A program made the position numbers and the translations under genes. The notes below the pieces were generated by a model. It had not been told where the DNA came from. It worked only from the letters and a program-made list of their open reading frames with translations, and did no database searches. DNA of 64,000 bases from Lysinibacillus sp. 2017. GTDB taxonomy: Bacteria > Bacillota > Bacilli > Bacillales_A > Planococcaceae. Where the stretch lies: contig NZ_CP029002.1 of NCBI RefSeq assembly GCF_003073375.1, forward strand, positions 3,632,001-3,696,000, given 5' to 3'. Below, in pieces: positions 31,090-41,987 of this stretch; the first letter of the stretch is position 1; each line of letters begins with the position of its first letter.

Positions 31090-32166
31090 CTAACCTTCTT
31101 TTGGCTTCGCAAAAATCATGCGACCTGCCGATGTTTGCAGCACACTTGTTACGGTCACAGTAATTGCCTGACCGATATAGCTACGGCCACCTTCTACAAC
31201 GATCATCGTACCGTCATCTAAATAGGCTACGCCTTGATTATGCTCTTTCCCATCTTTAATCACGACAACTTGCATGTCTTCTCCTGGAATCACGACAGGC
31301 TTCACAGCATTCGCTAAATCATTAATGTTCAATACTTGAACACGGTGTAATTCACAAACTTTATTTAAGTTAAAGTCATTCGTTAAAATTTGTGCATCCA
31401 TTTTTTTCGCTAAACGCACTAATTTTAAATCGACTTCTGCAACATCCTCAAAATCAATTTCCGTAATTAACACTTTTGATGCGCGTTCATCTTGCAGGCG
31501 TTTTAAAATATCTAACCCTCTGCGACCACGTGTACGCTTTAATGTATCCGAAGAATCCGCAATATGCTGTAATTCAGTTAACACAAATTGTGGAACTACC
31601 AGAATACCTTCTACAAAACCGGTTGCCGAAATATCTGCAATACGCCCATCAATAATAACGCTCGTATCAAGTAATTTATGGTGCTCAGATGTATCTTTCC
31701 CTACTACGTCCGTTAAACGCTTTTTGGAAGTAGATTTTCCCGAAAATATTTGAAGTAGTTCATCACGCTTACTAAACCCTAATCGGAATCCTAAATAACC
31801 TAACACGATTGATAAAATTGCCGGTACAACAGCAGTCACAACGGGGATATTCATTTGGTTAATCGCTACACTTGCTAACGTCGCTACACTAAGCCCAACA
31901 ATTAAACCGAATGTACCAAATAATAAATCGGCGGCAGGAAGTTTAAATAACACTTCTTCTAACCAATTAATTAGTTTTACAAAATAGTCCGATAATGCAA
32001 ACGATAAAACAAACAATAAAGCAGCACCTATTACAACGCTAAAATATGGATTATTAAGCCATGGATGGGTTGATAAATTCATAAATTCGTATAATGGCGG
32101 TAAGAAAATGAGACCTAATGCTCCCCCGATAAATAAGAATGCTACTTGAATTACTCTCTTTAACAT
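31090..32166 (-). CDS. yacL: PIN/TRAM-domain membrane protein (YacL)
   Basis: 358 residues: four membrane helices in the first 130, a PIN nuclease-like domain (LLDTSVIIDGRIADI with catalytic Asp; ILTNDFNLNKV) and a C-terminal TRAM RNA-binding domain (IGQAITVTVTSVLQTSAGRMIFA). Family function is still poorly defined; probably a membrane-bound RNase or RNA-binding protein. The ATG at 32166 is chosen because AGGAGG is 8 nt upstream; the GTG/ATG codons just before overlap it. Neighbour of radA and ispD as in Bacillus. Confidence 0.93.
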   Translation of the reverse strand: MLKRVIQVAFLFIGGALGLIFLPPLYEFMNLSTHPWLNNPYFSVVIGAALLFVLSFALSDYFVKLINWLEEVLFKLPAADLLFGTFGLIVGLSVATLASVAINQMNIPVVTAVVPAILSIVLGYLGFRLGFSKRDELLQIFSGKSTSKKRLTDVVGKDTSEHHKLLDTSVIIDGRIADISATGFVEGILVVPQFVLTELQHIADSSDTLKRTRGRRGLDILKRLQDERASKVLITEIDFEDVAEVDLKLVRLAKKMDAQILTNDFNLNKVCELHRVQVLNINDLANAVKPVVIPGEDMQVVVIKDGKEHNQGVAYLDDGTMIVVEGGRSYIGQAITVTVTSVLQTSAGRMIFAKPKEG

Positions 32167-32470
32167 ACACATCACCTCCTATGATTAATTATACATCCAA
32201 TATGCAATTCATGCGACGCACAAACCTCAAGCTTACATCGCAAACAAAAACAGCGATTTTAACTGTATTAGAATAAAATATGCTATTTCAATAAAATTCC
32301 CTCTAAAAATATTCCTATCGTCACATAAATTTTTTTGTTAAATTTACATCATATCTTTACAGTAATGACAGAGTTCCTTCCGAATTATATCATCCTATAG
32401 TTCGGTTGGTTATTTTAGTATATTATCCACATATAACAGAAAAATGAATCGCAAGATAGGAGAATACGTT
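32167..32470. other. AT-rich intergenic region
   Basis: About 300 bp between yacL and a decayed transporter gene on the opposite strand. It should hold the yacL promoter (minus) and the old promoter of the remnant (plus). TATATTATCC near 32418 and the site TAGGAG near 32457 suit the latter. No further element was recognised. Confidence 0.5.
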
Positions 32471-32809
32471 TTGAACTCATCTAAAAGGTGTTGTGTATTT
32501 AGGGTACTTAATCTTTACCCTATTTATGACGATTGGCGCAGCAGAAACGAATAAAGTTTTATTCTTCATTTTCTTGATGATTGATTTTTTATTCATCGGT
32601 TTATCGCTAAGTTCATTTGGAATCTTGGCACATGGTATGCATTTACTTGCCGCATACTCTGAATTAATTATTGCGCTTCTGTCACTTTACGGTGCAGGTG
32701 CAACGTATTAAACAAACACTTAGACTTTACATTCTTACCAATTGGAAAGCCCTTTGGTATTTTTACAAAAGAAGCCTTTGAAAAGAAATGTTCAACAGTA
32801 AAAAATTAA
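32471..32809 (+). pseudogene. Decayed acetate/succinate transporter (GPR1/FUN34/YaaH family)
   Basis: A well-placed TAGGAG and TTG codon at 32471 begin a reading frame (NSSK) that soon loses phase. From 32493 another frame encodes YLGYLIFTLFMTIGAAETNK then membrane segments and AAYSELIIALLSLYGAGAT. After a one-base slip near 32706 the third piece reads VLNKHLDFTFLPIGKPFG and ends at 32809. YLGYLIFTLFM, ETNKVLF and FLPIGKPF are typical of the C-terminal half of SatP/YaaH proteins (about 200 residues). The N-terminal half is missing, so this is a remnant. Confidence 0.75.
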
Positions 32810-32872
32810 TTTAAGATATTATCCGCTTAAGGCGGTGGTTAGCATAAATTCTCATCATTCTCGTCGCAAATG

Positions 32873-32902
32873 AGCTGTCCCGAAAGGATTTTCCGGACAG
32901 CT
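32873..32902. terminator. Hairpin after radA
   Basis: Stem AGCTGTCC / GGACAGCT with inner CGAAAGG / TTTTCCG pairs, 9 bp beyond the radA stop. T run is weak on the minus side (CATTTG) and moderate on the plus side (TATTTATT), so it may serve either direction. Confidence 0.55.
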
Positions 32903-32911
32903 TATTTATTG

Positions 32912-34285
32912 TTATAAATCTTGAAATGAAGATCGTAAAGCATCACTAATTGTTTCGACACCAACGATTTGAATTCCTTCAGGGAAATCCCATCCTCCGA
33001 TATTTGACGCAGGAATAATCGCACGCTTAAACCCTAATTTTGCTGCTTCTTGTACACGTTGTTCAATACGCGATACACGGCGTACCTCTCCCGTTAAACC
33101 AACCTCACCAATAAAACAATCCGTCGGACGAACAGCCTGGTCTTTAAAGCTTGAAACAATGCTCGTTAACACCGCTAAATCAATGGCAGGTTCATCTAAT
33201 TTCACACCGCCTGCAACTTTAATATAAGCATCTTGCGCTTGTAGCATCATTCCCATACGTTTTTCAAGCACAGCCATTAACAATTGCACACGGTTTTGAT
33301 CGACTCCTGTTGCCATACGCTTTGGATAATTAAAACTGGTTGGTGTCACAAGAGATTGGATTTCTACTAGAATTGGACGTGTTCCTTCCATGGATGCTAC
33401 AACCGTTGAGCCAGGTGCCCCTTGTGAACGCTCCTGTAAAAATAGCTCAGACGGATTTAATACTTCTTTCAATCCACCTTGTAGCATTTCAAAAATCGCA
33501 ATTTCATTTGTTGAACCAAAACGGTTTTTTTGACTTCTTAAAATACGGTGATTATGATGACGCTCGCCTTCAAAATAAAGCACGGTATCCACCATATGTT
33601 CTAAAATACGCGGACCTGCAATTTGCCCTTCTTTTGTTACGTGACCAACTAAGAAAATCGCAATGTTTTTCGTTTTCGCAATGCGCATTAATTCTGCGGT
33701 ACATTCACGCACTTGTGACACACTTCCTGGTGCACTTGTGACTTCTGGGTGATGAACAGTTTGAATGGAATCGACAATCACAAATTTCGGTTGAACTTCT
33801 TCAATTGTTTGATTTAAAAACTCTAAATTCGTTTCAGAGTATATGTAAAGCTCCGGAGATTTCACGCCTAAACGTTCCGCGCGTAACTTTGTTTGGCGTA
33901 CTGATTCCTCCCCTGAAATATAGAGGACTCGTTTTCCTTGGTTTGATAAAAGCGCAGAAATCTGTAAAAGTAATGTCGATTTCCCAATCCCAGGATCCCC
34001 ACCAATTAACACAAGTGAACCTGGTACAATCCCACCACCAAGTACACGGTTAAATTCACCCATTTGCGTAACAATACGTGTTTCCTCTTGCACTTCCACA
34101 TTAATAATTGGTGTCGCCTTTGTTGTCGTTGTAGAATGTTGGAATGCTCCGCGAACTCCCTTTGAAATGATTTCTATTTCTTCATTCATCGTATTCCATT
34201 CGCCACAGCCTGGACAGCGCCCCATCCATTTTGCCGCTTCATAGCCACAGCTACTACACATAAACTTCGATTTTTTCTTCGCCAT
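32912..34285 (-). CDS. radA: DNA repair protein RadA
   Basis: RecA-like branch-migration helicase for recombination and repair. 457 residues: zinc finger [18 protein letters not shown], Walker [12 protein letters not shown], Walker B region FVIVDSIQT, the RadA signature [10 protein letters not shown] and a Lon-protease-like C-terminal domain (about residues 290-457). ATG preceded by GAAGGGGTTAACG. Separated from clpC by a terminator. Confidence 0.97.
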   Translation of the reverse strand: MAKKKSKFMCSSCGYEAAKWMGRCPGCGEWNTMNEEIEIISKGVRGAFQHSTTTTKATPIINVEVQEETRIVTQMGEFNRVLGGGIVPGSLVLIGGDPGIGKSTLLLQISALLSNQGKRVLYISGEESVRQTKLRAERLGVKSPELYIYSETNLEFLNQTIEEVQPKFVIVDSIQTVHHPEVTSAPGSVSQVRECTAELMRIAKTKNIAIFLVGHVTKEGQIAGPRILEHMVDTVLYFEGERHHNHRILRSQKNRFGSTNEIAIFEMLQGGLKEVLNPSELFLQERSQGAPGSTVVASMEGTRPILVEIQSLVTPTSFNYPKRMATGVDQNRVQLLMAVLEKRMGMMLQAQDAYIKVAGGVKLDEPAIDLAVLTSIVSSFKDQAVRPTDCFIGEVGLTGEVRRVSRIEQRVQEAAKLGFKRAIIPASNIGGWDFPEGIQIVGVETISDALRSSFQDL

Positions 34286-34376
34286 TTCGTTAACCCCTTC
34301 GAATGTTTGTTCCTATTATTGTACAGGAAACGACTAAAAACACATACTATTCCACCTAAAATTTCTTTTTACGCAT

Positions 34377-34408
34377 GAAAAAACGAGGTAGGAAATGTCC
34401 CACCTCGC
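34377..34408 (-). terminator. Terminator after clpC
   Basis: Minus-strand stem CGAGGTGGG / CCTACCTCG followed by TTTTTTC; ends the ctsR-mcsA-mcsB-clpC operon. Confidence 0.85.
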
Positions 34409-34418
34409 ATATTTTTGA

Positions 34419-36863
34419 TTAGTTTTGTAGTATCTTTTCTTCTGTACGAACGATGAACTCATCATTTACATAATCAAGGACTACTGTTCGTGATTTATCC
34501 AATGTGCCTTTTAATAGCTCTTCTGATAAACGATCTTCCACGTGCTTTTGCAGCGAACGACGTAATGGACGTGCTCCGTATTGTGGATCGTAGCCTTCAT
34601 CCGCAATTTTTTCAAGGGCTGTATCTGTTAATTTCAGCTCAATATCTTGTTCTTTTAAGCGTTTTGTTAGAGAGCCCACCATCAATGAAACGATTTCCTT
34701 TAAGTGCTCTTTTTCTAATGAATGGAACACAATCATTTCATCGATACGGTTTAAGAACTCTGGACGGAATGCTTTTTTCAACTCTTCTAACATCGTACTC
34801 TTCATGTTCTTATTTTTTGAAGCTGCATCGCCTGCACCAAAACCAACATGCTTTTGGAATTTAAGTGCATCTGCACCAACATTTGATGTCATAATTACGA
34901 CCGTATTACGGAAGTCGACAACGCGCCCTTTTGAATCTGTTAAACGCCCGTCTTCTAATACTTGTAAGAGAATATTGAACACATCTGGATGTGCTTTTTC
35001 AATTTCATCTAACAGAACCACTGAGTATGGTTTGCGACGAACTTTTTCTGTTAATTGACCACCATCATCAAAGCCTACATAGCCTGGAGGTGAACCTACT
35101 AAACGGGAAGTCGAATGTTTTTCCATGTACTCTGACATGTCAACGCGGATCATGGCTTCTTCATCGCCAAACATGACTTCTGCTAGCGCTCGAGCAAGCT
35201 CTGTTTTACCAACCCCTGTTGGACCAAGGAAAATAAATGAACCAATCGGACGTTTTGGATCTTTTAGTCCCGCACGCGCACGACGGATTGCACGAGAGAT
35301 TGCTTCGACTGCTTCACCTTGACCAACAACACGTTTGTGTAATTCTGTTTCAAGTTGTAATAGTTTCGCTGACTCTTCTTGTGCAATTTTAGAAACAGGA
35401 ATTCCCGTCCACATTGCGACAACTTGTGCGATGTCATCTACACATACTGTAGATTCTTCCTTTCCTTGCTTTTCTTTCCACTCTTTTTTCAGCTGTTCTA
35501 GCTCAGTTTTTAATTTTTGTTCTGAATCACGTAAGGCTGCTGCTTTTTCAAATTCCTGACTTGAAACCGCTGCATTCTTTTCAGATTTGATACCTTCTAA
35601 TTTATCTTCTAACTCTTTTAAATTTGGTGGTACTGTGTAAGAACGTAAGCGTACTTTTGAGCCCGCCTCATCGATTAAATCAATCGCTTTATCTGGTAAG
35701 AAACGGTCTGAAATATAACGGTCTGATAATTTTGCTGCCGCTTCTACCGCTTCATCTGAAATTTTCACACGGTGATGTGCTTCATAACGGTCACGTAAGC
35801 CTTTAATAATTTGAATCGTCTCATCTACAGTTGGCTCATCTACTTGAATCGGTTGGAAACGACGCTCTAACGCGGCATCTTTTTCGATATATTTACGGTA
35901 TTCATCTAAAGTTGTAGCACCGATACACTGTAATTCACCGCGTGCTAATGACGGTTTTAAAATATTCGATGCATCAATTGCACCCTCAGCTCCACCTGCA
36001 CCAATTAATGTATGAAGTTCATCAATGAATAAAATAATATTCCCTGCTTGGCGAATTTCATCCATCACTTTTTTCAGGCGGTCTTCGAATTCACCTCGGT
36101 ATTTTGTTCCAGCTACAACCGTACCCATATCAAGGGTCATAACGCGTTTATCACGTAGAGTTTCAGGTACTTCATTGTTAATGATTTGTTGGGCTAACCC
36201 TTCTGCAATTGCTGTTTTACCAACACCTGGCTCCCCGATCAATACAGGGTTATTTTTTGTACGACGTGATAATACTTCCACAACCCGTGTAATTTCTTTT
36301 GAACGACCGATTACAGGGTCTAATGAACCTTCACGGGCTACCGCTGTTAAATCACGTGCTAAGCTGTCTAGTGTTGGTGTATTTACCGTTTGATTCATTG
36401 AGGCCGTACTGTTTGGATTATTATCATTATTTCCTAATAATAGCAATACTTGTTGGCGTGCTTTATTAATGCTAACACCTGTATTCGCTAATACACGTGC
36501 TGCTACGCCTTCACCTTCACGAATTAACGCAAGTAGTATATGTTCTGTACCGACATAAGCATGCCCTAGTTTACGTGATTCATCTAATGAAAGTTCGATT
36601 ACTTTTTTTGCTCGTGGTGTGTAATGAACAATTGGACCGACTTCTTCTGTCCCTTTACCAACAAGCTCTTCAATACCCGATTCAATCATTTGTGGGCTAA
36701 TATTAATCGCTTCTAGTGCTTTAGCTGCGATTCCGCCGCCTTCACGAATTAAACCAAGTAAAATATGTTCTGTGCCAATTTCTTTATGCTTCAGGCGAAT
36801 TGCCTCTTCTTGTGCGAGTTGTAACACCTTTTGTGCACGTTGAGTAAATCGATTAAACATCAT
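34419..36863 (-). CDS. clpC: ATP-dependent Clp protease ATPase subunit ClpC
   Basis: HSP100 unfoldase that feeds ClpP, including substrates marked by McsB arginine phosphorylation. 814 residues: two N-terminal repeats (about 1-145), AAA-1 with Walker [14 protein letters not shown], a middle coiled-coil/UVR segment (about 410-470), AAA-2 with [13 protein letters not shown], and ClpP-binding region. Start ATG overlaps the mcsB stop by 1 bp. Last gene of the CtsR-controlled operon. Confidence 0.98.
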   Translation of the reverse strand: MMFNRFTQRAQKVLQLAQEEAIRLKHKEIGTEHILLGLIREGGGIAAKALEAINISPQMIESGIEELVGKGTEEVGPIVHYTPRAKKVIELSLDESRKLGHAYVGTEHILLALIREGEGVAARVLANTGVSINKARQQVLLLLGNNDNNPNSTASMNQTVNTPTLDSLARDLTAVAREGSLDPVIGRSKEITRVVEVLSRRTKNNPVLIGEPGVGKTAIAEGLAQQIINNEVPETLRDKRVMTLDMGTVVAGTKYRGEFEDRLKKVMDEIRQAGNIILFIDELHTLIGAGGAEGAIDASNILKPSLARGELQCIGATTLDEYRKYIEKDAALERRFQPIQVDEPTVDETIQIIKGLRDRYEAHHRVKISDEAVEAAAKLSDRYISDRFLPDKAIDLIDEAGSKVRLRSYTVPPNLKELEDKLEGIKSEKNAAVSSQEFEKAAALRDSEQKLKTELEQLKKEWKEKQGKEESTVCVDDIAQVVAMWTGIPVSKIAQEESAKLLQLETELHKRVVGQGEAVEAISRAIRRARAGLKDPKRPIGSFIFLGPTGVGKTELARALAEVMFGDEEAMIRVDMSEYMEKHSTSRLVGSPPGYVGFDDGGQLTEKVRRKPYSVVLLDEIEKAHPDVFNILLQVLEDGRLTDSKGRVVDFRNTVVIMTSNVGADALKFQKHVGFGAGDAASKNKNMKSTMLEELKKAFRPEFLNRIDEMIVFHSLEKEHLKEIVSLMVGSLTKRLKEQDIELKLTDTALEKIADEGYDPQYGARPLRRSLQKHVEDRLSEELLKGTLDKSRTVVLDYVNDEFIVRTEEKILQN

Positions 36864-37957
36864 TAGTAATCCTCTCCCTTATCCCCATTGTTTACCGTTT
36901 CATTGGATTCATTTAACTTATCTTGTAAAAGTTTTGCACGATACATATCGCGCTCTGCTGGTTGCAGTGTAGTACCAGCAAATTGCTGTATAAATCCAGG
37001 CTGCATGAGCAGCATACATTCATTGAGCTGATTTTGAGAAATCGGTTCTAGTAACTCTAAACTTACCCCAAGGCGTACATTGGATAAACAGCTTGCTGCT
37101 TCTTCACTTGATAAAATTTTTGCATATTTTAATGTTCCGAGTGATCGACTTAAGCGATCCTCTAAATTTGAAGGGGCTCGAGTAAGTAACTTTGTTCGAG
37201 CAAGCTGTTCTTTTTGAATAATTTGCTCTACAACATCACTCAGTTCCTGCAATATTTCAGGCTCTGATTTCCCTAAAGTGATTTGGTTAGAGATTTGGTA
37301 AACATTCCCTAAATTTTCACTTCCTTCCCCATATATACCCCGAACGACCATTCCTAATCGCGTCATCATTTGAATTAACGAATTCATTTGTTTCGTTAGG
37401 GTGAGGATTGGTAAATGGAGCATAACTGATGCACGTAAACCCGTACCAACATTTGTTGGGCAGCTTGTTAAATAACCATAGCGTTCTTGATAGGCATACT
37501 CGATTTGTTTGCTAATAAAGCGGTCCACTTTTCGAGCTTCCTCATACGCTCTTTGTAAGTTCATGCCATTTGTTAAATATTGAATTCGAATGTGATCTTC
37601 TTCATTTACTAATATGCTAACGGATTCATCTTCGGTTAAAAAAAATGACCCTATTTTTTTCCTGCTTGCTAAATTGGGACTAATTAAATGCTTTTCTACT
37701 AAAATTTGACGTTGCAAAAGTGGCATATCCTTTATTGGAAAATATGAAAAATAATATGGATTATCTTCTATCTGTAGAAGTGCATTCATCATTCTATTTT
37801 CAATACTATGCGCATCTTCTTCTGTAAAACTGATTGGGAAACGAACACCTGCAATATTTCGAGCAAGTCGAATGCGTGTGCTCATGACAATATCTGACCT
37901 GTCTTCGCTTTGCATCCAGCGCGGATTGGCATTCGTTAAAAAATGCTCGATGTTCAT
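36863..37957 (-). CDS. mcsB: Protein arginine kinase McsB
   Basis: Phosphorylates arginine on CtsR and on proteins destined for ClpCP. 364 residues, phosphagen-kinase fold. Nucleotide-binding STRIRLARN and the active-site Cys region [20 protein letters not shown] are intact. Its ATG overlaps the mcsA stop by 4 bp, so the pair is translationally coupled, in keeping with McsA being its activator. Confidence 0.97.
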   Translation of the reverse strand: MNIEHFLTNANPRWMQSEDRSDIVMSTRIRLARNIAGVRFPISFTEEDAHSIENRMMNALLQIEDNPYYFSYFPIKDMPLLQRQILVEKHLISPNLASRKKIGSFFLTEDESVSILVNEEDHIRIQYLTNGMNLQRAYEEARKVDRFISKQIEYAYQERYGYLTSCPTNVGTGLRASVMLHLPILTLTKQMNSLIQMMTRLGMVVRGIYGEGSENLGNVYQISNQITLGKSEPEILQELSDVVEQIIQKEQLARTKLLTRAPSNLEDRLSRSLGTLKYAKILSSEEAASCLSNVRLGVSLELLEPISQNQLNECMLLMQPGFIQQFAGTTLQPAERDMYRAKLLQDKLNESNETVNNGDKGEDY

Positions 37958-38496
37958 GCTTGTTCCCTCCCTGTTTGATGAATTTTATTTTCTAGCATAC
38001 GTATTTCATCCCGGATTTTCGCTGCCTCTTCAAAATTTTCTACATGAATGGCTTCTTTTATTTGTTCTCGAAGCTTCGTTATTTTTTGTTCAACCTTTTC
38101 TTTTGATGGTGCTTCTTCAACAAATCCAACATGCTTTGTGCCTGCTTGAATTTTTTCAAGTAACGGTGGTAATTGTGTGCTAAATGTTTCGTAACAATGT
38201 TCGCAGCCAAATTTACCTTGCTTTAAAAAGTGACGGTACGTAAAGCCGCATGATGGGCAAGTTAAATTTTCACGTTCCGTATTAGCCGTTCTTTCTTTCT
38301 TCGTTGTCGAAGGGAAAAAGTTAAACCAGTTTGAAACGAACTGTTGAAGTGAAGCAGCCTCTTCACTTGTTTCAAATTGAAATGGATGAAATTGCTGTGC
38401 ACATTCTTCGCAATAATGGCGTTCGAACTTTTGCCCATTTTGAACTTGTGTCACCGTAACATTCGCATGTCTTTGTTTACAATGTTCACAAATCAT
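37954..38496 (-). CDS. mcsA: McsB activator McsA
   Basis: Zinc protein that activates McsB and modulates CtsR. About 180 residues from the ATG at 38496, correctly spaced from AGAGGTG; an earlier in-frame codon lies inside ctsR. Four Cys pairs (CEHCK, CEECA, CPSCG, CEHCY) in two zinc fingers and a UVR motif (LREQIKEAIHVENFEEAAKI) near the C-terminus. Confidence 0.95.
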   Translation of the reverse strand: MICEHCKQRHANVTVTQVQNGQKFERHYCEECAQQFHPFQFETSEEAASLQQFVSNWFNFFPSTTKKERTANTERENLTCPSCGFTYRHFLKQGKFGCEHCYETFSTQLPPLLEKIQAGTKHVGFVEEAPSKEKVEQKITKLREQIKEAIHVENFEEAAKIRDEIRMLENKIHQTGREQA

Positions 38497-38509
38497 CTTT
38501 AGTACACCT

Positions 38510-38974
38510 CTACTTTTCAAAAGAAATGGTTTTTAACATTGCTTGCATAATACGTGCCCTAATTTGATCACGTAATGGTAAGGGGAGCTGTAGTGTTGCT
38601 CGGTCCATTGCTGCTTTCATAATTATTACTTCACGCTCAGTTAGTATATCTTCGTCTAAAAGGCGGAAAATAATTCGTTCTGCATTCATTTGCGCGATGG
38701 ATTCTCCAACTTGTTTTTCCATCTCATCTAATAGATTTTTTTTCGAATGAATCGTTACGCGCAAAATTCGAATATAGCCACCACCGCCACGCTTACTTTC
38801 AACAAAATAACCATGCTCTGTCGTGAATCGTGTATTAATGACGTAATTGATTTGCGACGGGGCACATGAAAATTGCTTAGCGAGTTCATTACGCTTAATC
38901 TCAATAAGACCTTGACCATCTAATTCAATAACTTCTTTCAAATACCCTTCAATAATGTCAGATATATTACTCAT
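38510..38974 (-). CDS. ctsR: Heat-shock repressor CtsR
   Basis: Represses clp genes by binding heptad repeats; inactivated by heat and removed by McsB/ClpCP. About 154 residues from MSNISDIIEGYLKEV. Helix-turn-helix APSQINYVINTRFT and the wing GGGGYIRI, including the heat-sensing Gly-rich loop SKRGGGGYI, are intact. An in-frame GTG four codons upstream overlaps GAGGTG and is not used. First gene of the operon, directly behind its own operator. Confidence 0.96.
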   Translation of the reverse strand: MSNISDIIEGYLKEVIELDGQGLIEIKRNELAKQFSCAPSQINYVINTRFTTEHGYFVESKRGGGGYIRILRVTIHSKKNLLDEMEKQVGESIAQMNAERIIFRLLDEDILTEREVIIMKAAMDRATLQLPLPLRDQIRARIMQAMLKTISFEK

Positions 38975-39002
38975 GCTGTCTCTCACCTCACAAACAACTG
39001 AC

Positions 39003-39019
39003 TTTGACTATCTTTGACT
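39003..39019 (-). promoter_or_regulatory. CtsR operator
   Basis: Minus strand AGTCAAA-GAT-AGTCAAA: two heptads with 3-nt spacing, one base from the consensus GGTCAAA repeat in each half. It lies just downstream of the -10, where bound CtsR would block initiation. Confidence 0.88.
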
Positions 39020-39021
39020 TA

Positions 39022-39051
39022 ACTATACAATACATAAAAATTGAAATGCAA
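39022..39051 (-). promoter_or_regulatory. Putative sigma-A promoter of ctsR operon
   Basis: Minus strand TTGCAT (39046-39051), 18-nt spacer, TATAGT (39022-39027), immediately before the CtsR operator. Confidence 0.65.
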
Positions 39052-39119
39052 ATCATAGCTCCTATTAACCTTTCCCCTAAAAAACGCCTAAAAATACCTT
39101 TTATCTAGTTTAATTTAGT

Positions 39120-39164
39120 AAAAAAAAAGCAGCAAAGCCTAATAAATAGACTTCACTGCTCCGT
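39120..39164 (-). terminator. Terminator after DUF4870-like gene
   Basis: Minus-strand imperfect stem AGCAGTGAAGTCTA / TAGGCTTTGCTGCT followed by TTTTTTTT. Confidence 0.8.
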
Positions 39165-39170
39165 GCCACA

Positions 39171-39476
39171 TTATACCCAACGTCCAACGATTGGGTAATT
39201 CCAATTTTGATCTGATAACGCTTTGACAATCCCGATAATTGGGGCAATCCAGAAGATTGCTAAGAATACTAATAAGAATGGTAATCCCACTAAAAGGAGC
39301 GATAAAATACCTGCAATCGCAATTAAAATACCAAATACAATTTGGAATAGCAACGCTTGAATCGACGTACGTTTTACCTCATCATCAGAACTTATTAAGA
39401 AAAATAGAATCGGCACTAAACAAGGGGCAAAAAATGCACTTGCATGAATAATCACTTTTGACCATTTAGATTCCAT
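39171..39476 (-). CDS. Small DUF4870-like membrane protein
   Basis: About 101 residues from MESKWSKVIIHASAFF, chosen because TGAGGATG lies 8 nt upstream. Three membrane segments (AFFAPCLVPILFFLI, IVFGILIAIAGILSLLL, FLLVFLAIFWIAPIIGIV) and the pattern KRTSIQALLFQI between TM1 and TM2 resemble DUF4870/Tic20-like proteins. Function unknown. A single gene with its own terminator. Confidence 0.75.
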   Translation of the reverse strand: MESKWSKVIIHASAFFAPCLVPILFFLISSDDEVKRTSIQALLFQIVFGILIAIAGILSLLLVGLPFLLVFLAIFWIAPIIGIVKALSDQNWNYPIVGRWV

Positions 39477-39627
39477 TAAAATCATCCTCACTTTATTTTC
39501 GTTAATTTATATACGTATACAGTTTATAAAAGATTCATTATTAAATTTAAAAATATATTTTGCACCAAATCGTTCGAAATGATGTCTTATTTTATGTGGA
39601 CTTGCTTGAAAAACGTAAACTTTCTAA

Positions 39628-39668
39628 TCCATAAAAAAATCCCGATTTTAGTAATCGAGATTTTTAAA
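39628..39668 (-). terminator. Terminator after small membrane protein gene
   Basis: Minus-strand stem AATCTCGATT / AATCGGGATT followed by TTTTTT. Confidence 0.8.
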
Positions 39669-39681
39669 ACTATGTATGAAT

Positions 39682-39894
39682 TTAGTAAGGTCCTCTATCA
39701 TCAGGATTGTCTCCGCTTTGAGGGAATAAGAAGTAAGATAGAATTCCTGTTAAAACTGCCGCACCAATGACAATGAATAAACGATCACGATCAGGCACTT
39801 CTTGATAATTATTGGCAAGCATAATATAAGAAGCAATTCCTACCCCAAGTGCTAATGGTAATACAAATTTTAATCGACCTTTATGAAATTTCAT
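39682..39894 (-). CDS. Hypothetical small membrane protein
   Basis: About 70 residues from MKFHKGRLKFVLPLALG; AAAGGACG sits 7 nt before this ATG, while the longer in-frame extension has no such site. Two membrane helices (FVLPLALGVGIASYIML and LFIVIGAAVLTGILSYFLF), a basic start and a polar, proline-containing tail (PQSGDNPDDRGPY). I do not recognise the family. Confidence 0.65.
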   Translation of the reverse strand: MKFHKGRLKFVLPLALGVGIASYIMLANNYQEVPDRDRLFIVIGAAVLTGILSYFLFPQSGDNPDDRGPY

Positions 39895-40071
39895 TACACA
39901 ACGTCCTTTACTAGAAAATAATCTATTTATCCTTATTTCTATGATACATCGCATAAAAACAAAATACAAATATCGTCATTTTTACAATTTTATATCGAAA
40001 TAATACTGATTATTCAAACGAAAAATAGTACTATATCTATATGTGAAAAATTGATGAAACGAGGCAATGTA

Positions 40072-41385
40072 ATGGGTACTTGGTTTTCTAAATCAACAAA
40101 ATCAACAAATCAACCATTTTTAGATCCCACAGCGTATTCTAAAGATGTCTTCTTAGATATTTCAAATTATCCAGATCTTCATAAACAATTACAGCTTTTA
40201 AAATTAACAACTGAAGACTTAGCGATTATTAAACAACTTGAGCCTTACTCAGTTGAACTTATTCCGATTATGGTAGAGCAGTTTTATGGAGCCATCAGTT
40301 TAAGTACGGAGTTAGTTCAAATTATAAAAAGTACAACGCAAATTGAGCGATTAAAAATTACTTTATCTAAACATTTGGGAGACATTTTTAAATGCCATAT
40401 TGATTCTGCGTATATTGAAGAACGAAAACATATTGCACACACACATGTGCGCATCGGTTTAAAATCAAAATGGTATCTTGCCTCATTCCAGTCGCTAATG
40501 ACGACATTTATTGAGTTTATCGAAACGGTTGATATGCCAGCTCGAGATATGAGCCGCGCGATTAATGCGTTCTCAAAAATTATTAACTTTGAACAGCAGC
40601 TTGTTATCGAAGCTTATGAAAAAGAAGAAGAACGCATCCGTTTAGTGCATGAAACGGTTAAAATGAAATTAATTGACCGCATTCAAACTACCGCAAAAGA
40701 GCTAAATGGCATTAGCGATCAAACGAATGCATCCCTGCAAGAAATCGCTGGACAATCCGAAGAAATTGCGATTAATACAAAGCAAGGTTTACAATTAGTT
40801 GCAGAGACCGAAGAAAAATCATTGACTGGTACCACACATTTAGTCACCCAAACATCGTTAATGACGACGATTTCAGATCGTGTTGGTATATTGGAATCTT
40901 CGATGGATACACTAAGTCAATCTTCTAAAAAAATTGCAGAAATTGTAGGGCTTGTAACGGGTATTGCTGATCAAACAAACTTACTTGCCTTAAATGCATC
41001 GATTGAGGCAGCACGTGCAGGTGAACACGGTAAAGGCTTTGCCGTAGTGGCAGATGAGGTACGAAAACTCGCCGAGGAAACAAAAACAGCTGTACAAAAT
41101 GTTTCGCACTTAATTAAAGAGACTGAACTGAATATTAGTCAAATGTCCGAATCTGTAGTAAGTGTGGATGAACAAGTAAAAATGAGCGTAGATACGCAAA
41201 AAAGCTTAGCCGATTCATTCATTTCTATTGCTGAAGCCGTTTCGGGGATTAAAACACAGTACGAAAATACAAATGAAGATATTCATACTATCTCGTCTGT
41301 AATTACGGCTTTAACCGATACAACAGGTCTCGTATCCACTTCTTCAGATTCATTGTTACGAATAGTTCATGAACTACATGATTAA
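40072..41385 (+). CDS. hemAT: HemAT-like globin-coupled oxygen sensor / methyl-accepting protein
   Basis: Soluble aerotaxis transducer: a globin domain binds heme and O2 and signals CheA through an MCP module. 437 residues from the ATG at 40072 (CGAGG spaced 7 nt); earlier TTG/ATG codons lack a site. The globin domain (about 30-190) shows the proximal-His region [20 protein letters not shown], His about residue 125, closely matching HemAT of B. subtilis. The signalling tip [20 protein letters not shown] is canonical. No transmembrane helices. No chemotaxis genes nearby. Confidence 0.9.
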   Translation: MGTWFSKSTKSTNQPFLDPTAYSKDVFLDISNYPDLHKQLQLLKLTTEDLAIIKQLEPYSVELIPIMVEQFYGAISLSTELVQIIKSTTQIERLKITLSKHLGDIFKCHIDSAYIEERKHIAHTHVRIGLKSKWYLASFQSLMTTFIEFIETVDMPARDMSRAINAFSKIINFEQQLVIEAYEKEEERIRLVHETVKMKLIDRIQTTAKELNGISDQTNASLQEIAGQSEEIAINTKQGLQLVAETEEKSLTGTTHLVTQTSLMTTISDRVGILESSMDTLSQSSKKIAEIVGLVTGIADQTNLLALNASIEAARAGEHGKGFAVVADEVRKLAEETKTAVQNVSHLIKETELNISQMSESVVSVDEQVKMSVDTQKSLADSFISIAEAVSGIKTQYENTNEDIHTISSVITALTDTTGLVSTSSDSLLRIVHELHD

Positions 41386-41401
41386 TCCTTTTTCAAACTA
41401 T

Positions 41402-41434
41402 AAGAGGGCTGTCCTATTAGCGGACAGCCCTCTT
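41402..41434. terminator. Bidirectional terminator hemAT / thioesterase
   Basis: Perfect 13-bp stem AAGAGGGCTGTCC / GGACAGCCCTCTT between convergent genes; the plus side continues ATTATTC. Confidence 0.85.
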
Positions 41435-41439
41435 ATTAT

Positions 41440-41928
41440 TCATCCTCTTCGATTTTTCGATAAGGCACGTTTTGCTTTACGATGTTCTTGACGAAGTGGG
41501 CCTGTTTCAAATAAATGGCGTTCAAAATCGGTCTCTGCCTCAATACTTGCTACTTCTCTTGGCTTTCCTTCATCGTCAATGGCAACCATCGTAACAAATG
41601 ATTCCGTCGTTAACTTTTTGGTGCTGTTTTTAACATTGCGTGTGACCACTCGGACATATACTTCCATCGAAGTACGCCCAGTCCCTGTCACAACTGCTTC
41701 TAGCTCAATTATATCACCCGCATAAGCTGGAGATACAAAATCTACAGAATCAAATGAAGCCGTCACGACTTCTCCTTGAGAATGCTTCATCGCTGCAATC
41801 GCCGCAATTTCATCAATATATGCTAAAACTTTCCCACCAAAAATCGATTGGTGGTGGTTCGTATCTGGCGGTAATACTAATCGTGTTTGAATAGATCTCG
41901 AAAAACTCATTGGTAAGGTTTTTTGCAT
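41440..41928 (-). CDS. Acyl-CoA thioesterase (hotdog fold, YkhA-like)
   Basis: 162 residues from MQKTLPMSFSRS (AAAGGGG upstream). The single hotdog domain with HHQSIFGGKVLAYIDEIAAIAA and ASFDSVDFVSPAYAGDII matches the cytosolic YciA/YkhA acyl-CoA hydrolases, which release CoA from fatty acyl-CoA. The catalytic Asp-containing helix YIDEIAAIAA is present. Basic, Arg/Lys-rich tail (HRKAKRALSKNRRG). Single gene. Confidence 0.88.
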   Translation of the reverse strand: MQKTLPMSFSRSIQTRLVLPPDTNHHQSIFGGKVLAYIDEIAAIAAMKHSQGEVVTASFDSVDFVSPAYAGDIIELEAVVTGTGRTSMEVYVRVVTRNVKNSTKKLTTESFVTMVAIDDEGKPREVASIEAETDFERHLFETGPLRQEHRKAKRALSKNRRG

Positions 41929-41987
41929 CCTTATTCCCCTTTCTAATCTACTTTTCATGTTACTATCTTGGACTATGATTCGCTAGT

